Assembly (NCBI GenBank): GCA_951799445.1
Contig: OX637289.1
Span: forward strand, 7,841,321 to 7,905,320
Direction of reading: 5' to 3'
DNA: 64,000 nucleotides
From: Pseudisothecium myosuroides
Taxonomy: Eukaryota; Streptophyta; Bryopsida; Hypnales; Lembophyllaceae
In this document: piece by piece, positions 26,301 through 37,870 of the stretch
Position numbering within the stretch: the first letter of the stretch is position 1
Layout of the letters: each line of letters starts with the position of its first letter
Program-made: the position numbers and the translations under genes
The notes under the pieces: model-generated
The model's input: the letters and a program-made list of their open reading frames with translations, nothing else
Databases searched by the model: none
What the model was told of the DNA's origin: nothing

Positions 26301-26961
26301 ACGAGGGCAAATGCGTATCTCTTGCTGGAAGACTCCAGGAGAAGGACACCTCTTGCTGGAGTCTCCTCTTGCTGGAAGACTCCATCGAAGTTGCTGGCCT
26401 GCCGACTCCGGTCCAGCATAGCTAACGTTAGACGTCAATGCTCCTCAAACACTCGTCACAATTCAACACATCAGCATAAAGCAAGCTCGAAAAACAACGA
26501 CAACAGAAATAGAAACCAAACTAGAAACAGCATTCGTCTGCGAATGCGGAATGGGAGCGTGAGATTCTGGGACTCGTCGCTGCTACGGTGCCACCTAAAT
26601 AAGCTTCAACAACAGTAGCTATCAAATGTATGATTAACTGACCAACTGACAGAAATGGCAGAGGGCAACGTCAGGACTCACGAAGTACGCATGTGTCAAG
26701 TACCGAGACTTTATCAAAATAAAGAAGTCACTCATAATACCGAAGACTTGAATGACAAGAGGTACTTAATGAACTACGGAGTATAAATTATTAGTACTAC
26801 AACATAAGGAATTCCTGTACTTTGTCAACGATTTACGTGGTATATTTGTTCATCAAGCACCACTTATTTCGAGTTCAACAGACGACATTGTTGAGGAGAT
26901 GCTTGTAATGTCGTAGTCTGAATGATTTCTTGGGATTCTAAGCATTTGGACTGTATTGCAG

Positions 26962-27711
26962 GGTCATCTGTACATCATCGATGTTTGCGATTTTCTAAGG
27001 GAGGATTGTTTGCATGTTTCGGTTGGTCTCCTGCCTCTCTTCTTTTGCTAATAATTGGTTTTAATTTTTCTGCTTTGCAATGGTAGCTGTTCGTGACGGT
27101 CATTTTTGTGCTCAAGAAACAACTTGCTGATGGTGTAGAATCCCTGGTTTGTGGCGATGTTTGTGTATGCAGTTCTCGTAGAGATCGTGTACGTTTTTTG
27201 AAGGTTTCTGATTGCTTATATTGCTGACAAAAAAATTCAATCTCGATGACGAAATAGCACATGAAGACTATGATGTATCTTAATTTGTGGATATGTTATA
27301 ATGATCCAGTATGTTAAGGTTGTGCTACCAATGTACAGGACTTTTTCAGGAAAAACGGCGTGGGATTGATGAGCACTAGAGAGCTTTTTGATTTTGTTGT
27401 GGATCCATCTCTTGCTGAAGACCAGATTGATGACTATCTTGAAAAGGTATTGTCTTTGCAGCAGTATGTTGACTTTACGGTGAGGAAGATGATGGAGCTT
27501 CTGAAAACTCTGATGATGAAGCAGTAGTGATGATGATGAAGGTCAGGCAGATGGTGCGCCCAGGGACGCAAAGAAGGAGGCAGCTCGTTTAGCTAGGAAA
27601 GAAAACAAGAAGAAAGTTAAAGCTGAAAAGCGAGAGGCACGGAAGACCAAGCTTCCAAAAGCCTTGAAAAAGAAGAAGAAGAAATTGGCTAAATCCAAGT
27701 GTACGAGGTAG
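26962..27711 (+). pseudogene. C-terminal fragment of RIO1 atypical protein kinase
   Basis: Three pieces match RIO1, a kinase/ATPase of late 40S ribosomal subunit maturation. Exon 26962-27021 encodes GHLYIIDV joined directly to CDFLREDCLHVS; the usual dozen residues between them (around SQSVDLDHPHA) are missing. Exon 27339-27446 encodes DFFRKNGVGLMSTRELFDF through DDYLEK. A last piece to 27711 encodes an acidic stretch and the basic tail KKVKAEKREARKTKLPKAL. The acidic stretch and the tail are in different frames, and a stop codon precedes the tail in its own frame near 27500, so the copy is frameshifted. The kinase N-lobe is absent upstream. Introns are kept, so it came from a DNA-level duplication and not from retroposition. 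Confidence 0.8.
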
Positions 27712-29087
27712 TCTGTACTCTGTGGTTTTGTGCTCGCGAAATCTGCAAGGATAAATATGAAGCACTTTTTCTCTCATTCCGGTTTTCCTGTCACCTCCCC
27801 TGCTTGATAAGGAATTTTTGCTCCAAATATGCTCCTGAATTCTGGGCAACTGTTTCTGCCTCCGTATTTAGAGTATTCGTCACTACTGTTGCTTGGTGGC
27901 ACATATTCAGTTGCAGTTTACTAATTATGATCGAACACTAATTGTCAACTAAATTTCCACCCAAGAAGATTGAATTTGAAAAGAGATGGTTCACCTTGCA
28001 CTAAATTAGTATCCAACTTGAACACTTATAGTCAACTAAACGAGAATTAGAGTGAGTTACATGATAGGGTAAATAAAACTAAATTTCATTGTTAGTACAC
28101 TGCCATCCAAAGTCTTATTCCAGTTGCTATGGGTGGACCCCAAGAAGAGCAACGCCAACCTTACCATATTATCACTGGGCGAAGATATGTAGTTTGAAGG
28201 TTATCTGATTAGTTTGAAGAAAATTTGCACTTGGTGATCTGATGAGAGGCCTGGACGGAGCAATTAGCAGGACTAACCACGCCCCTGCTTGAAACTACTC
28301 CACTTTGCAAGCAATTGTCAATCTGTCATTGATGTAGATCTGGTAGGCAACTTAGGCAACTTCGAATTAATCGTAACGTAGTTGTGGTGGGCGAGACGTT
28401 ATGTTCCCAATCGAGCAATTCAATTCACGCGGGATGCAAGCACGAGCCCCCACTTCCAACCGGCACGCACCTTCTCCCAGGTTAGTGACATCAGCCCTCG
28501 CCGTGGATTTCATTGACTGTCTTTGAAACTTTTCAACCCGAACTCAGTAGCGACGCTGCCCAATCCTGCAGCTGGTGGTTTTGTGCATAAGTGAAGTCCT
28601 TGGAGCGGTTTAGGAATTGAATTCTTAGGGTTTAAAGCAATGTCCCTGAGATTACTACGCTCGGATTGCTAGTCGTCTTAGGATTTAATTCGAACTTGGC
28701 AGCCTGATGACTTTCAGTCGGAAGTTCAGAAAGCTTTATTGGAATTCAGTCGGCCGTATTCATCGTATCATGTTTTCGTGAAGCAACAAATCCTGAACCC
28801 TAACCCTAATGAATTTTGCAACTCTGATTCTGTCGTGTGATGTGGCTCCTAAAGCAGGTTCTATATCGGCTTCACTAAGGAACGATGATGTTCTTATCGT
28901 GGCATCGGCCATCGCCGAAAGATCAGGCTGTATTTCTATCTCGTTGCAAGTAATAATATCTCACCTGCCTCGGCGATGCAATATTTCGTCTGTTTTTATT
29001 TCTTGCGTTTCGTGTTCCGAGCTTCACCTAGCATCCTAATTAGGAGTTCTGGTTGAATCTCAAGGGAGGTTTCGTCCAATTTTTCAG
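27712..29087. other. intergenic and probable 5' region of the UPF0548 gene
   Basis: 27712-28400 shows no gene. 28400-29087 is less A+T-rich and must contain the first exon of the following gene, since its recognisable part begins right after an acceptor site with an incomplete codon. I could not fix that exon; ATGs at 28638, 28706 and 28810 are candidates without a clear donor. Confidence 0.4.
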
Positions 29088-30042
29088 TTGCTGGACAAGC
29101 ACAAGCTACACTGTTGCTAAACCAGTGTTGTCGTGACAGAGATGATGAATTTAACTATGACGTCAAATTTAAGGGAGCGACCCGAGAGTCTCCAATGTCC
29201 GGACATCGTGCCGAGGAACTCAAGCGAGAGGGTTTTGCCAGCAACCACGCCTGCGCGAAGCTTGGATATGGGGAAGGCACTTTCTTACAAGGGAAGAAAG
29301 TCCTGCAGAACTGGGGGTAGGGTTGCATTACCAATTCCTACTTTTCATGCTCTTCTTTGCTGTAGACTATGTTCGAGAGCAATTCTGCACAACTTTCAAA
29401 TCTGGCACCTCGTAATATATCTCTTCGCAGCTCTATTCCATTGTTGCTAACCCATGAATCATGTAGGCACTTCCAGCTACCCTGGGCTTCCGTAGACGCA
29501 CGCACTCCCATAACAGAAGGAACAAAGTTCTGCGTATGTGCGCATGAAGTAGTGGCATGGGTTACGACCCCGCTCCAAATCCTGTACGTGGAGTCCAAGA
29601 CGCCTGACCAGAAACACCGTCAGCAAGCGGCCTTCGCCTATGGAAGTGGGACGCTCCGCGGTCACCAGCTGGTAATACAAATTCTCACATCTCCTTGTTA
29701 CAATGAGGTTTGCAAGGAGATAATAGGGGACTTCAGAACTGGGTTTTGAACCTTCACATTCAAAATTCAGTTCTGACGCCCCCTAATGTACCATAATTAT
29801 GCCTGACTTCGACGATGTTGTGCCAGGCAGGGGAGGAGAAGTTTATGGTGGAATGGAGGGACGATGACTCTGTGTGGTACGAGGTTTTTTCGTTTTCGAA
29901 GCCTGCCAATTTCTTGTCATTTGTTGGATACCCCGTTGTTCGCCTCCAACAAAAGATGTTCGCCAAGCAGTCCATGGCCGCAATGCAGCGCGCAGTGTCA
30001 GTCACACTGACCGAGAGTGAATCTCGTGTGAGTCCGGCTTGA
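29088..30042 (+). CDS. UPF0548 / DUF1990 family protein (5' exon unresolved)
   Basis: Three exons are clear: 29088-29316, 29467-29671 and 29827-30042, with GT..AG borders and matching phases. They encode about 216 residues, close to the full length of plant UPF0548 proteins (around 205). Recognisable segments in order are FNYDVKFKG, NHACAKLGYGEGTF, VLQNWGHFQLPWASVD, KFCVCAHEVVAWVTTPLQI, YGSGTLRGHQL, AGEEKF, VWYEVFSFSKPANFLSF and GYPVVRLQQKMFAKQS. The Lys usually found in NWKHF is Gly, created at the splice junction. The first exon starts with an incomplete codon (NTT), so a short N-terminal exon lies upstream. At the 3' end GTGAGT at 30028 could act as a donor; without it the frame ends at 30042. 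The molecular function of DUF1990 is not known. Confidence 0.85.
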
Positions 30043-31506
30043 TCAATCTTCACAAAGCTCATGCCAGGGCCAAGGTTCCAATCATTGTTCTATGTGTTAG
30101 AATGATGCTTTAAGATAATCTTTAAGATACATGGACTCAATTCAGCAAAAACACAACTACTAGAAAGGCCAAGAATAGTCTCCTTCATATGGTCCACATT
30201 GGAAAGCTATATGCTTTGCTTGACGCATTGAATATATTTTTTATTTTTGATATTGCGTCAATATCCCAAGAGAAACTGAGACGAATCCAAAAATATGTTG
30301 CTAAACAATATCTAACACCTGTAATTATACGAGTCAATGCCACTGTCTTAATGCTTTTCCCATGTACTGGAAAAATTCTTGTGCTACCAAGGATCTGTAA
30401 TTCAACGTGTACGTTCCAGAATCCATGAACCAAAACTTTGAATTTGGTGTAGTCAGAGTCAACTCTGGAGGTGATTGCCAATATCGAAGGATTAGAAGTG
30501 TACCGGTCGTAGTATTACTCCCTGTGTGATAGTATACATCGGTTAGGCTGGTATACTTGATATATCTTACAAGTTTATTGTGGCCCTTGCTGGGGCTTGC
30601 TCGACTTGATGATCAACCCACTGACCAAGACCATGCTAGAGGATCATCTCTAAAATTTGCAAGTCATTTCGCTCCACCTCTTGATCCAAAGAATGCAACC
30701 ACCTTCTGTATTGTGGTCTTCATAGCGTTGGTCTTGTAATAAGAGATTATCTATGAACATCAATCTTGACATGCTTCAAATGACTCTTACATGCAATTTA
30801 AAGTGCTTCACTGCCTCTATTGCTACATACTTCCTGGAATATGAACGCCCAACAAGGCAAGGTGTTACGGAAATGGTACCTGCTTTAAAGACCAGCCAAC
30901 TTGGTGATGCCAGGCTCCGAATTGAGAAGCCGAAAACAAGAGCTGTGAGGTGGAGAATGCAAGTCCTGATATGATAACTACAGCCGCTACTTAACTTACG
31001 CACAGAGGTGAGGAAGTGGACAGGAGCTCGAAGGGGAGAACTTCAAAGGAAGGGGCTGTATTTATCAGTTCCCAGAAACCGCCAACCGAGGCGAATAATT
31101 TCTCGTAAACAGTCTCGGCAGACGAAGGGATGCTGTTGCTATGGTAGTTCAATCTCACCTTTAACTGTCGAGGATTTTGATCACCAGCTTGAGCAAAAAT
31201 GAAACTGAACATGGAAGTCTATTTCAAGTTGTTAAAAGGGTGAAAAAAGGCTCCTTCAATTACATGTAGGCACACCTTGGTAACCATATCGTTCAACTTG
31301 GTAAAACGCTTTACCATCCATCTGAAAGCAATGAAACATCACTATCCGAAAGCCCTCATTGCTCTAAATGAAGACTTCATTGTAATTTTAACACTTTGGC
31401 TTGTTAATTTTCCAGTGGTCCAAGTTCTCAAGCAGGACACATCTGTGTTCTTAAATAGATTTTCACAAACGAAGTACACCCTCCGAGTAGTTACAGATTA
31501 CTATCT
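30043..31506. other. intergenic
   Basis: Several short open frames on both strands, none resembling a known protein or showing paired splice sites. Read as non-coding sequence between two convergent genes. Confidence 0.5.
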
Positions 31507-33387
31507 TCACTCAGGGTATACCATCTTTTTAGAGACTCCGCCATCTATGACAAATTCTTGACCAGTTAGAAACCCTGCACGTTGCTCATCACACAAGAAT
31601 AAACACATCTCTACCACGTCTTGCGGAACTCCAACTCGCCCAACCGGATGCCAGGAGTGATCTACAGGTCTTAGTGCTGTTTCACCCTCTTCATCTGTGT
31701 TGATCCACCCTGGTAGAACTGCATTCACACGCACTTTGCCTGCTAAAGTGATTGCCTGCCAGGGCAAGTGAACACAAGGACATCCCATGAGTAGTCAAAT
31801 TCTTCAGGAAACTCTAAAAACATGAAGACCTTGCAGACGAAGAATATCTGAAAACGAGGAAAACTTGGGAGTAGAATTAGCTGAAATAAGTGATGTAGAT
31901 TGGTAAGTGAAATCAAGCATCACATCCAGGAATACTGCCGTTTCTCATGCATCCTCAATGCAAAACAGCTTACTACGTCCACATATTTCTGTAAGCTAGA
32001 CAGCAAGAGAATGTTAACCTGGGAATGAGTTAGCCCACAGAGACCGGCTTTGGAAGCGCTATAGCCTGCTGTGTCTGCTTCACTCTGGTGCGCACGAGTG
32101 CTAGACATGTGAATAATGCTGGAACTTCCAACTGGCATGTGCGGTAACGTGGCCTGGGACAAATAGAAGGCCCCGTTAAGATTTACTGCAATTGTGTCGG
32201 TAAACTCCTTCACTGGATCCGTCACTCCAGTATGTGGAAGCTTCGCTGGCATATTCATATCAGCAAGAAAAAATATCAGTGCTACGAATACTCTAGTTTC
32301 ATTCATGCAGATTCATGCTGATAAGTCTGCATGGAGACGCTTCATCTCAACTATTCATCATCTTTGTGTGGTTCCCTTAAGAGCTGATCCTTTGAAAACG
32401 CAGTATGGTTAGCAGCGAGCAACTCATAGCTCTGAAGTATCATGTACCGGGTGAATCATACCTGCATTGTTAATGAGCACATGGATTCTATCGCCATACC
32501 ATCGCACGGTTTCTTGAACTATGCGCTCCGCTTCTGTGAATACACCCACATCCGCTTGCACGAAGTGGAAATTCCCGCCACGAATTCTATCATTTTCTTG
32601 CTTGGGAGTCTCTATATCAACACCCACAACGTTGTAACCCTGCAGTACACATGACTGAAGCTCTGAGGAACCTACATTCTCCAAACTGGGCCCTATATCT
32701 CTAAGACCTCACAACCGCACACCAATCATGCCATTCATGCCATTCATCCGCTCACCACACATTCCAAAATGATCTGATTCAAGTACACATCACAATCCCA
32801 TGGTGCAAACCCACGGCTTCCATTTCAAAGCCAAGAGAACGTCAATTTCGTTACATTGGCTGCATTCAGAGCGCCAAATTGTGACCATGAAGTGCATAAA
32901 GCTCTAGAAACCATGAAAAGTGCTAACGTCGTGAGTTTCCGGAAATTGATGCAATTGACATCAAACCCACAGCAGAAACTCAAAAAAAAAAACTCACCTG
33001 CGCCATGAAGCCATACACAAGATGTCGCCCAATGCCATGAGGGCGCGCCACTCCCGTAATGATAGCACACCTTCGCTCCATGGAGCCAGCTTCCACGGAC
33101 CTAAGGGATGCCGAAGCAGAAGCAATAGAACTCATGCTTACAACGACAAACCCACGAGTAGTAACACCTACGAAGCTCGATCCAAACGGATCCTCAAAAA
33201 GATGATGATGTGTTCCGAAAGTAGCACCACAATGAAGGAGTGAAGAGCGAGGAACGAAGGGGTTTGAAAATGCGGAAGTGGGAAAGCTTGTTAAAACCTG
33301 CCTACTAAACCCCTCCGCAACTCTGTTTCGGAAGCAAGAGCCCGCAACTGCACTGCCACTCCCGAGAAGCACACGGAAGGAGGACAT
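31507..33387 (-). CDS. classical short-chain dehydrogenase/reductase, probably organelle-targeted
   Basis: Four exons on the minus strand: 33387-32998, 32639-32462, 32245-32019 and 31755-31507, giving 347 residues. Residues 1 to about 100 form a Ser/Arg/Phe-rich, acid-poor extension typical of plastid or mitochondrial transit peptides. The SDR core follows. The cofactor motif is TGVARPHGIG (111-120). VVGVD with Asp138 after the second strand suggests NAD(H) preference. NNA is at 187-189, Asn211 is in the catalytic helix, Ser238 is in the MSS segment, and Tyr251/Lys255 lie in YSASK. The C-terminus has LPGWINTDEE, HPVGRVGVPQDV, FLTGQEFVIDGG and SKKMVYPE. That tail resembles bacterial SDRs of about 250 residues. 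Substrate unknown. The acceptor of exon 3 was chosen because it preserves frame and gives INNAAKLP. Confidence 0.88.
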
Positions 33388-33644
33388 GAGAGAAATCTCT
33401 GCAGGGAATTCAACACAATGCTAGTACCACAGATCCATCACGAGCGACTGTAGCGAGCTGGATTTGCAAGCTGAATTTGAAACCAAGCACGACAAGCGCA
33501 AAGCTGACTGCTTGAAGTGGGATGGGCAATATTAAGCTTAACTAAGGAATGGCAACTGGAAATCAGGAATCCTTGCAAGCTAAGTAACTTCATAGGCTGG
33601 CTTTCCGGCAAATGCATTGCAGGTGGCCATCTCTACTTGCTCGC

Positions 33645-33652
33645 CACGTGTC
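33645..33652 (-). promoter_or_regulatory. G-box / ABRE-like element upstream of the SDR gene
   Basis: The palindrome CACGTG with the ABRE extension (GCCACGTGTC) lies about 260 bp upstream of the SDR start codon. bZIP and bHLH factors bind this motif in plants. A role here is inference from position. Confidence 0.4.
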
Positions 33653-36082
33653 AGTCAGGCAAGCAGGGACTTTTTTTTGGACTTCAATCATAAAGGTGGA
33701 GGCACCCATAACCGACCTTCTGGACATGCTCTGGAGTAGTATAAGGCGAACCAAATATTTTCCTATGTGCAAAGAGAGAAACGATGGGGATTGCAAAAAA
33801 ATTGGTAATTTTATTGCTTGAATTGGAATTATTATGAATTTTGAAAGCCAAAAGTTGGTCTGCACTTATGGCCAACGTTTTAGATTATTTCAAAACCACT
33901 CATTTAAGTGACTACTGCTTGTTCACTTTGGCACTCCAAACCAAGGACATGTGTCAAGATAAAAATGGAGGAATTAATGGTTGGAAACCAAGAATTGATG
34001 GTTGGAAATTACTCACAGCTTCTCCTAGATTTTAGACACCCTATAGGTTGTCGATGCGGTGATGGTTGGTAATGGGTGGCTTTACCTTAATCCTTGCAAA
34101 TTCTAAACAAATTTCAAGTTTTCCCGGATTGAACTTGCTTTGGTCGACTTTCATGATGTTTATATTTCCATGTGAGTAGACAAGAACTACATTTCAGGAA
34201 TAGCTTTGTCTTGTAAGTAGGTAGAAAGTATACTTTAGGTGTAGCTTTGTCTTATTGTCAAACTAAGCGCACTCCAAAAGTTCAAGTCTAATATTAAAAT
34301 TAGTTTTCTTAGAATTTGGAAACTTATTCCCCCCACTTTTCAATTGTTTCTTCCTATAATCATGCCGACAACTATTCCAATCGCCTTGCCTTCTATATAT
34401 TGCACACTTTTATGTATTTGAATCACAAAAATGGTTTGTTTTATTTGAAAAAAAATTGATTCTAGCCACATGGAAATTTGTCTTAAGTTATCAAAATAGT
34501 GAGGTATTTGCACCTTGAATTGCCACTAAAATGTTCAAAGGGCATTCATAGGCATAGGCATAGTTAGTGGCCTCAATTCAACAAACTCTAGGAATACTTG
34601 AGACCTGACTTGGAAAAAAAAATCTCTTGTGGTTTAACAAATTCAATGAACTTTTTTTTCTACTCAAAATGGTGAAGATAAAAGTTCAACAAGTTCATTG
34701 AAACCACTTCAATTCCCCCTATTTCAATTGTTGATTCAACGTGCATGGATTGTAGTCTAAACCCAACTCCTCCATAGGACTTTAGAAAAAGAGGGTATAG
34801 CTAGTCAAGGCCTTTTTGACTTTCCCTTTGATCCAATGTATCACCTCTAAGCAAACATTAAAATAACTCTTTGCAATAGAATTTTTATCTAGAACATTAG
34901 TATAGGAAGCTCCAAAATAGTTGTATGGAGGCAAAGTAATTGTAAGCAGTTCTCTAAGAAATGGAATCTTACCAATATCTAGCTTTATATTTGGCTCTTT
35001 ATACTTTCTCAAAGCAAAAATGCAATTTGGCTTGATGACGACTCTATGCAAAACTCCAAATACCAACTTTGTTTGATTTTCGTAGAACTCCGCAATTTGG
35101 CACTTTTCAAAGTCCACAATTGAATAAAATTATATACAGTTATTTGTTTTTAGAAATTTATATATACGAAGGTGACAATTTTGGGTGCCCACAATTGCCC
35201 CAATTTAATGACACTGGTAGTCCTCAATTCATCCAAGATGAACTTTAGGAAAAACAATTAAGAAAAATTAAGAAAAAGGTGGAAAATTGGTAGAACACTA
35301 ATAATAATGTATTCTAAAAAATCAAAACCTTAAAAATTCTTTAAAGAAATTTAAAATTCCAAATTTTTATTTTCTAAAATAAAAAACTTTTTAGAAACTG
35401 AAACAAGAATTATTTTTCTTTTCATACAAAAATCCCTCAAGGGGCTTCTAATCAACCATTTACATTTCAGAAAAAAAGAATTCTATGATCCATGTGCCAA
35501 TTCACAAAAAAAAATTGAATACATGTGCAATCTTATGGAAATATACTATTTTTAGAAAGTCATTTAGTCCATTTATGTAATCCTCATAGATGACCACAAA
35601 TCCCCATTTTTAATTTTTAATTTGTTTTTCTCAATCAAAAATAGTACTAAAAACTCCAAAGTGGTATGGATTTGAGGAATGAAGATTTTTGTATTTGAAT
35701 CTAGCTTACTTATAAAAATTCAAGTATTTAGGGCAAAGCGAGGTTTGAAAAGCTTAATGCTGACCAAAAACTTCCACAAAAGGCTTGTCCTTCTTTACAC
35801 ATTAAGGTCAATGAAATTTTTTAGTTGTGCCAATTTATAGCCACTCAGTTGAAGTCATGGAATTGAGAAGGTGGGATGGTTTGATAGCAATTGCAAATTT
35901 TCATACAAATGGTTTATCCTCTTTCAAGTTTATGTTGTAAGATGAATCAAGATTTGTAGTGTCCATTTATCACCATGTGATTGAAGACATGGAATCCCAA
36001 ATTTCAAATTTATTTTTGATAAGTATAAATCCTAGCCATTATGATTCCATATTAGCAAGAACCTTTCTACACTATATAATTC
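33653..36082. other. intergenic, A+T-rich
   Basis: No gene recognised. A minus-strand frame at 34782-35117 is open for 111 codons, but its composition is that of random A+T-rich DNA. 35100-35700 has many poly-A/T runs. Confidence 0.5.
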
Positions 36083-37240
36083 CACTATAAGAAACCCGCG
36101 TTTTAGGTAACAAACCTCCATTTTTTTAACCCTTAAAGGCCCAAGGCTTTTTTTCTGCCAAAAACCCATCAAAACTGCCATTTCTATAGCAAGGAGTAAA
36201 AAAAAATGAAAAATGTTTTTTTTTCACATCTAACCGTAGGATCTTACGCCTAACTAGTATGAGAATGTGTGGAAAAAATTTCAGAATTTTTTACCGCTCA
36301 GATTGCAAGATATCTGCGTTTAAAGTGGAAAAAACAAGTATTTCAGCACATTGCGGGACTAGATTTTTTTACTTTAAACATTTTTCACTTAAAATTTTTG
36401 CACTACAGAGTTTTGTGCTTTGAATCTTTATAGTGGAGAATTGAGTTGAGAGTCTAGGGAAAAAAGAAATATTCAAAAAAACTTACTTATCATTCCTAAA
36501 AAATTTATTAAGTAGAAGTAGGTACAAGATAGAAGGAAAATCTAAAACATTAATATATTTTAGATGGAATTAAAATACACTAATCCCAATGGTGAGATTG
36601 TTCTAGCAAGTAAACTAAACCATGAGAATTTTTTATTTTTTTTAAATTGCAAAAATAGCATTTAGAAATGCATCCTACAAGTTATTTTTTTAAAGAAGAT
36701 GCTCTAACTACCCAAAAAACAAGAATGTCCATTACTATTTCATAACAAATTTAAATGAAATGAATCAAAACTTTCCAGATAGACAAAAATATAATCTACA
36801 AGAAAAAAAATATTAAAAAAAAAAAAATCAAATTTTTGCCAAATTTTTCTTGCTGCCCGGACTGCCCAGTTACGAAAAAAAGTAACATATTTGGCCATAA
36901 CTTTTGACTCCTATTTCCAAATGTGCTGAAATTGAGTGCATATGAAAGATATTCCTCGCGCCCACCTTCTATTAAAATTTCAGCTTAAAATATGGAAATC
37001 TCTAGTCACACGGACCTGCCCAAAATTTCTATACGGCCAAAAAACGCATGCCGGTCCTTTAGGGGTTAAACAGATTTTAGGTGATGTCAATGTTGACAAT
37101 CCAATGTTTTTATGTCCACATTGATGTTACGGTGGACATTCTTGTTGACTTAAAAACATTGGGTTGTCAACATTGACATCATCTAAAATCTGTTTAAAAA
37201 AATTTGGGCTCATTACCTAATATATGGATTTCTTATAGAG
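36083..37240. mobile_element. CACTA-type MITE carrying a nested TTAA element
   Basis: The left end is CACTATAAGAAA and the right end TTTCTTATAGAG. TTC flanks both sides (36080-36082 and 37241-37243). Without the insert at 36130-37065 and one TTAA it is about 218 bp and closely matches the MITE at 92-308. The insertion site corresponds to the TTAA in TTTTTTAAAC near 136-139 of that uninterrupted copy. Confidence 0.87.
36130..37065. mobile_element. TTAA-flanked element, copy 3 (936 bp, chimeric A/B)
   Basis: The left end is CCCTTAAAGGCCC and the right end GGTCCTTTAGGGG. TTAA is on both sides (36126-36129 and 37066-37069). The left ~700 bp matches copies 1 and 6, including CTGCCATTTCTATAGCAA. 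The last ~210 bp (from about 36850) matches the inverse of the left part of copies 5 and 7, ending in CGCATGCCGGTCC. It therefore joins two subfamilies. Confidence 0.85.
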
Positions 37241-37319
37241 TTCTATAGTAGCAAAAAGCTCTCTCTTGTGCATAATTTTATGCCTTCAATGACATGGTCA
37301 CAAGCACATATGACCACAA

Positions 37320-37870
37320 ATTGTGAATGACGGCATTCTAATTGGGTGTCAAACCTAGATATTTTAGACTAATCCAAGCTGTGGTTAAAAAATTATGCCT
37401 CAAAAGGTCATTTTTTTAGTTATTGGCAGTTTCAAGCAACCATGATTGATAGGTCCAATTGGATTCAAATTTCATAAATATTCTCAATAAACTTGTTCAC
37501 ATATCTCCAAAAGCTGAAAGGCATACAAGCACATGACTTTGATTTATGTACAAGCCTTTGAAATTGGACTTTGTAAATTTTGAACATTGCCCAGAGAAGG
37601 AAAGTCCAATTTCAATGCCTTGTAAGTCACAATCATTTGCTTGTATGCCTATCAACTTTTGAATTTATGTTAACAAGTTTGTTGAAAGTATGTGTAAAAA
37701 ATTTCAACCCAATTGGACCTATCTACCATGGTTGCCTAAAACTATTTGTAGCTTGAAAATAATATTTTTTTGAGGCATAACTTTTTAAGTCCAACTTGGA
37801 TTGGTTTGAAATTTTGTAGACATTAAGCTCATAGTAAAACACACTTCTAATCAAAATATTACAAAAATTC
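37320..37870. repeat. long fold-back repeat (~0.55 kb)
   Basis: The arms are diverged reverse complements around a centre near 37590. Matching pairs include AATTATGCCTCAAAA with TTTTTGAGGCATAACTTTT, GATAGGTCCAATTGGAT with AATTGGACCTATC, and GCCTTTGAAATTGGACTT with AAGTCCAATTTCAATGCC. No coding sense; probably an old fold-back transposon. Confidence 0.75.
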
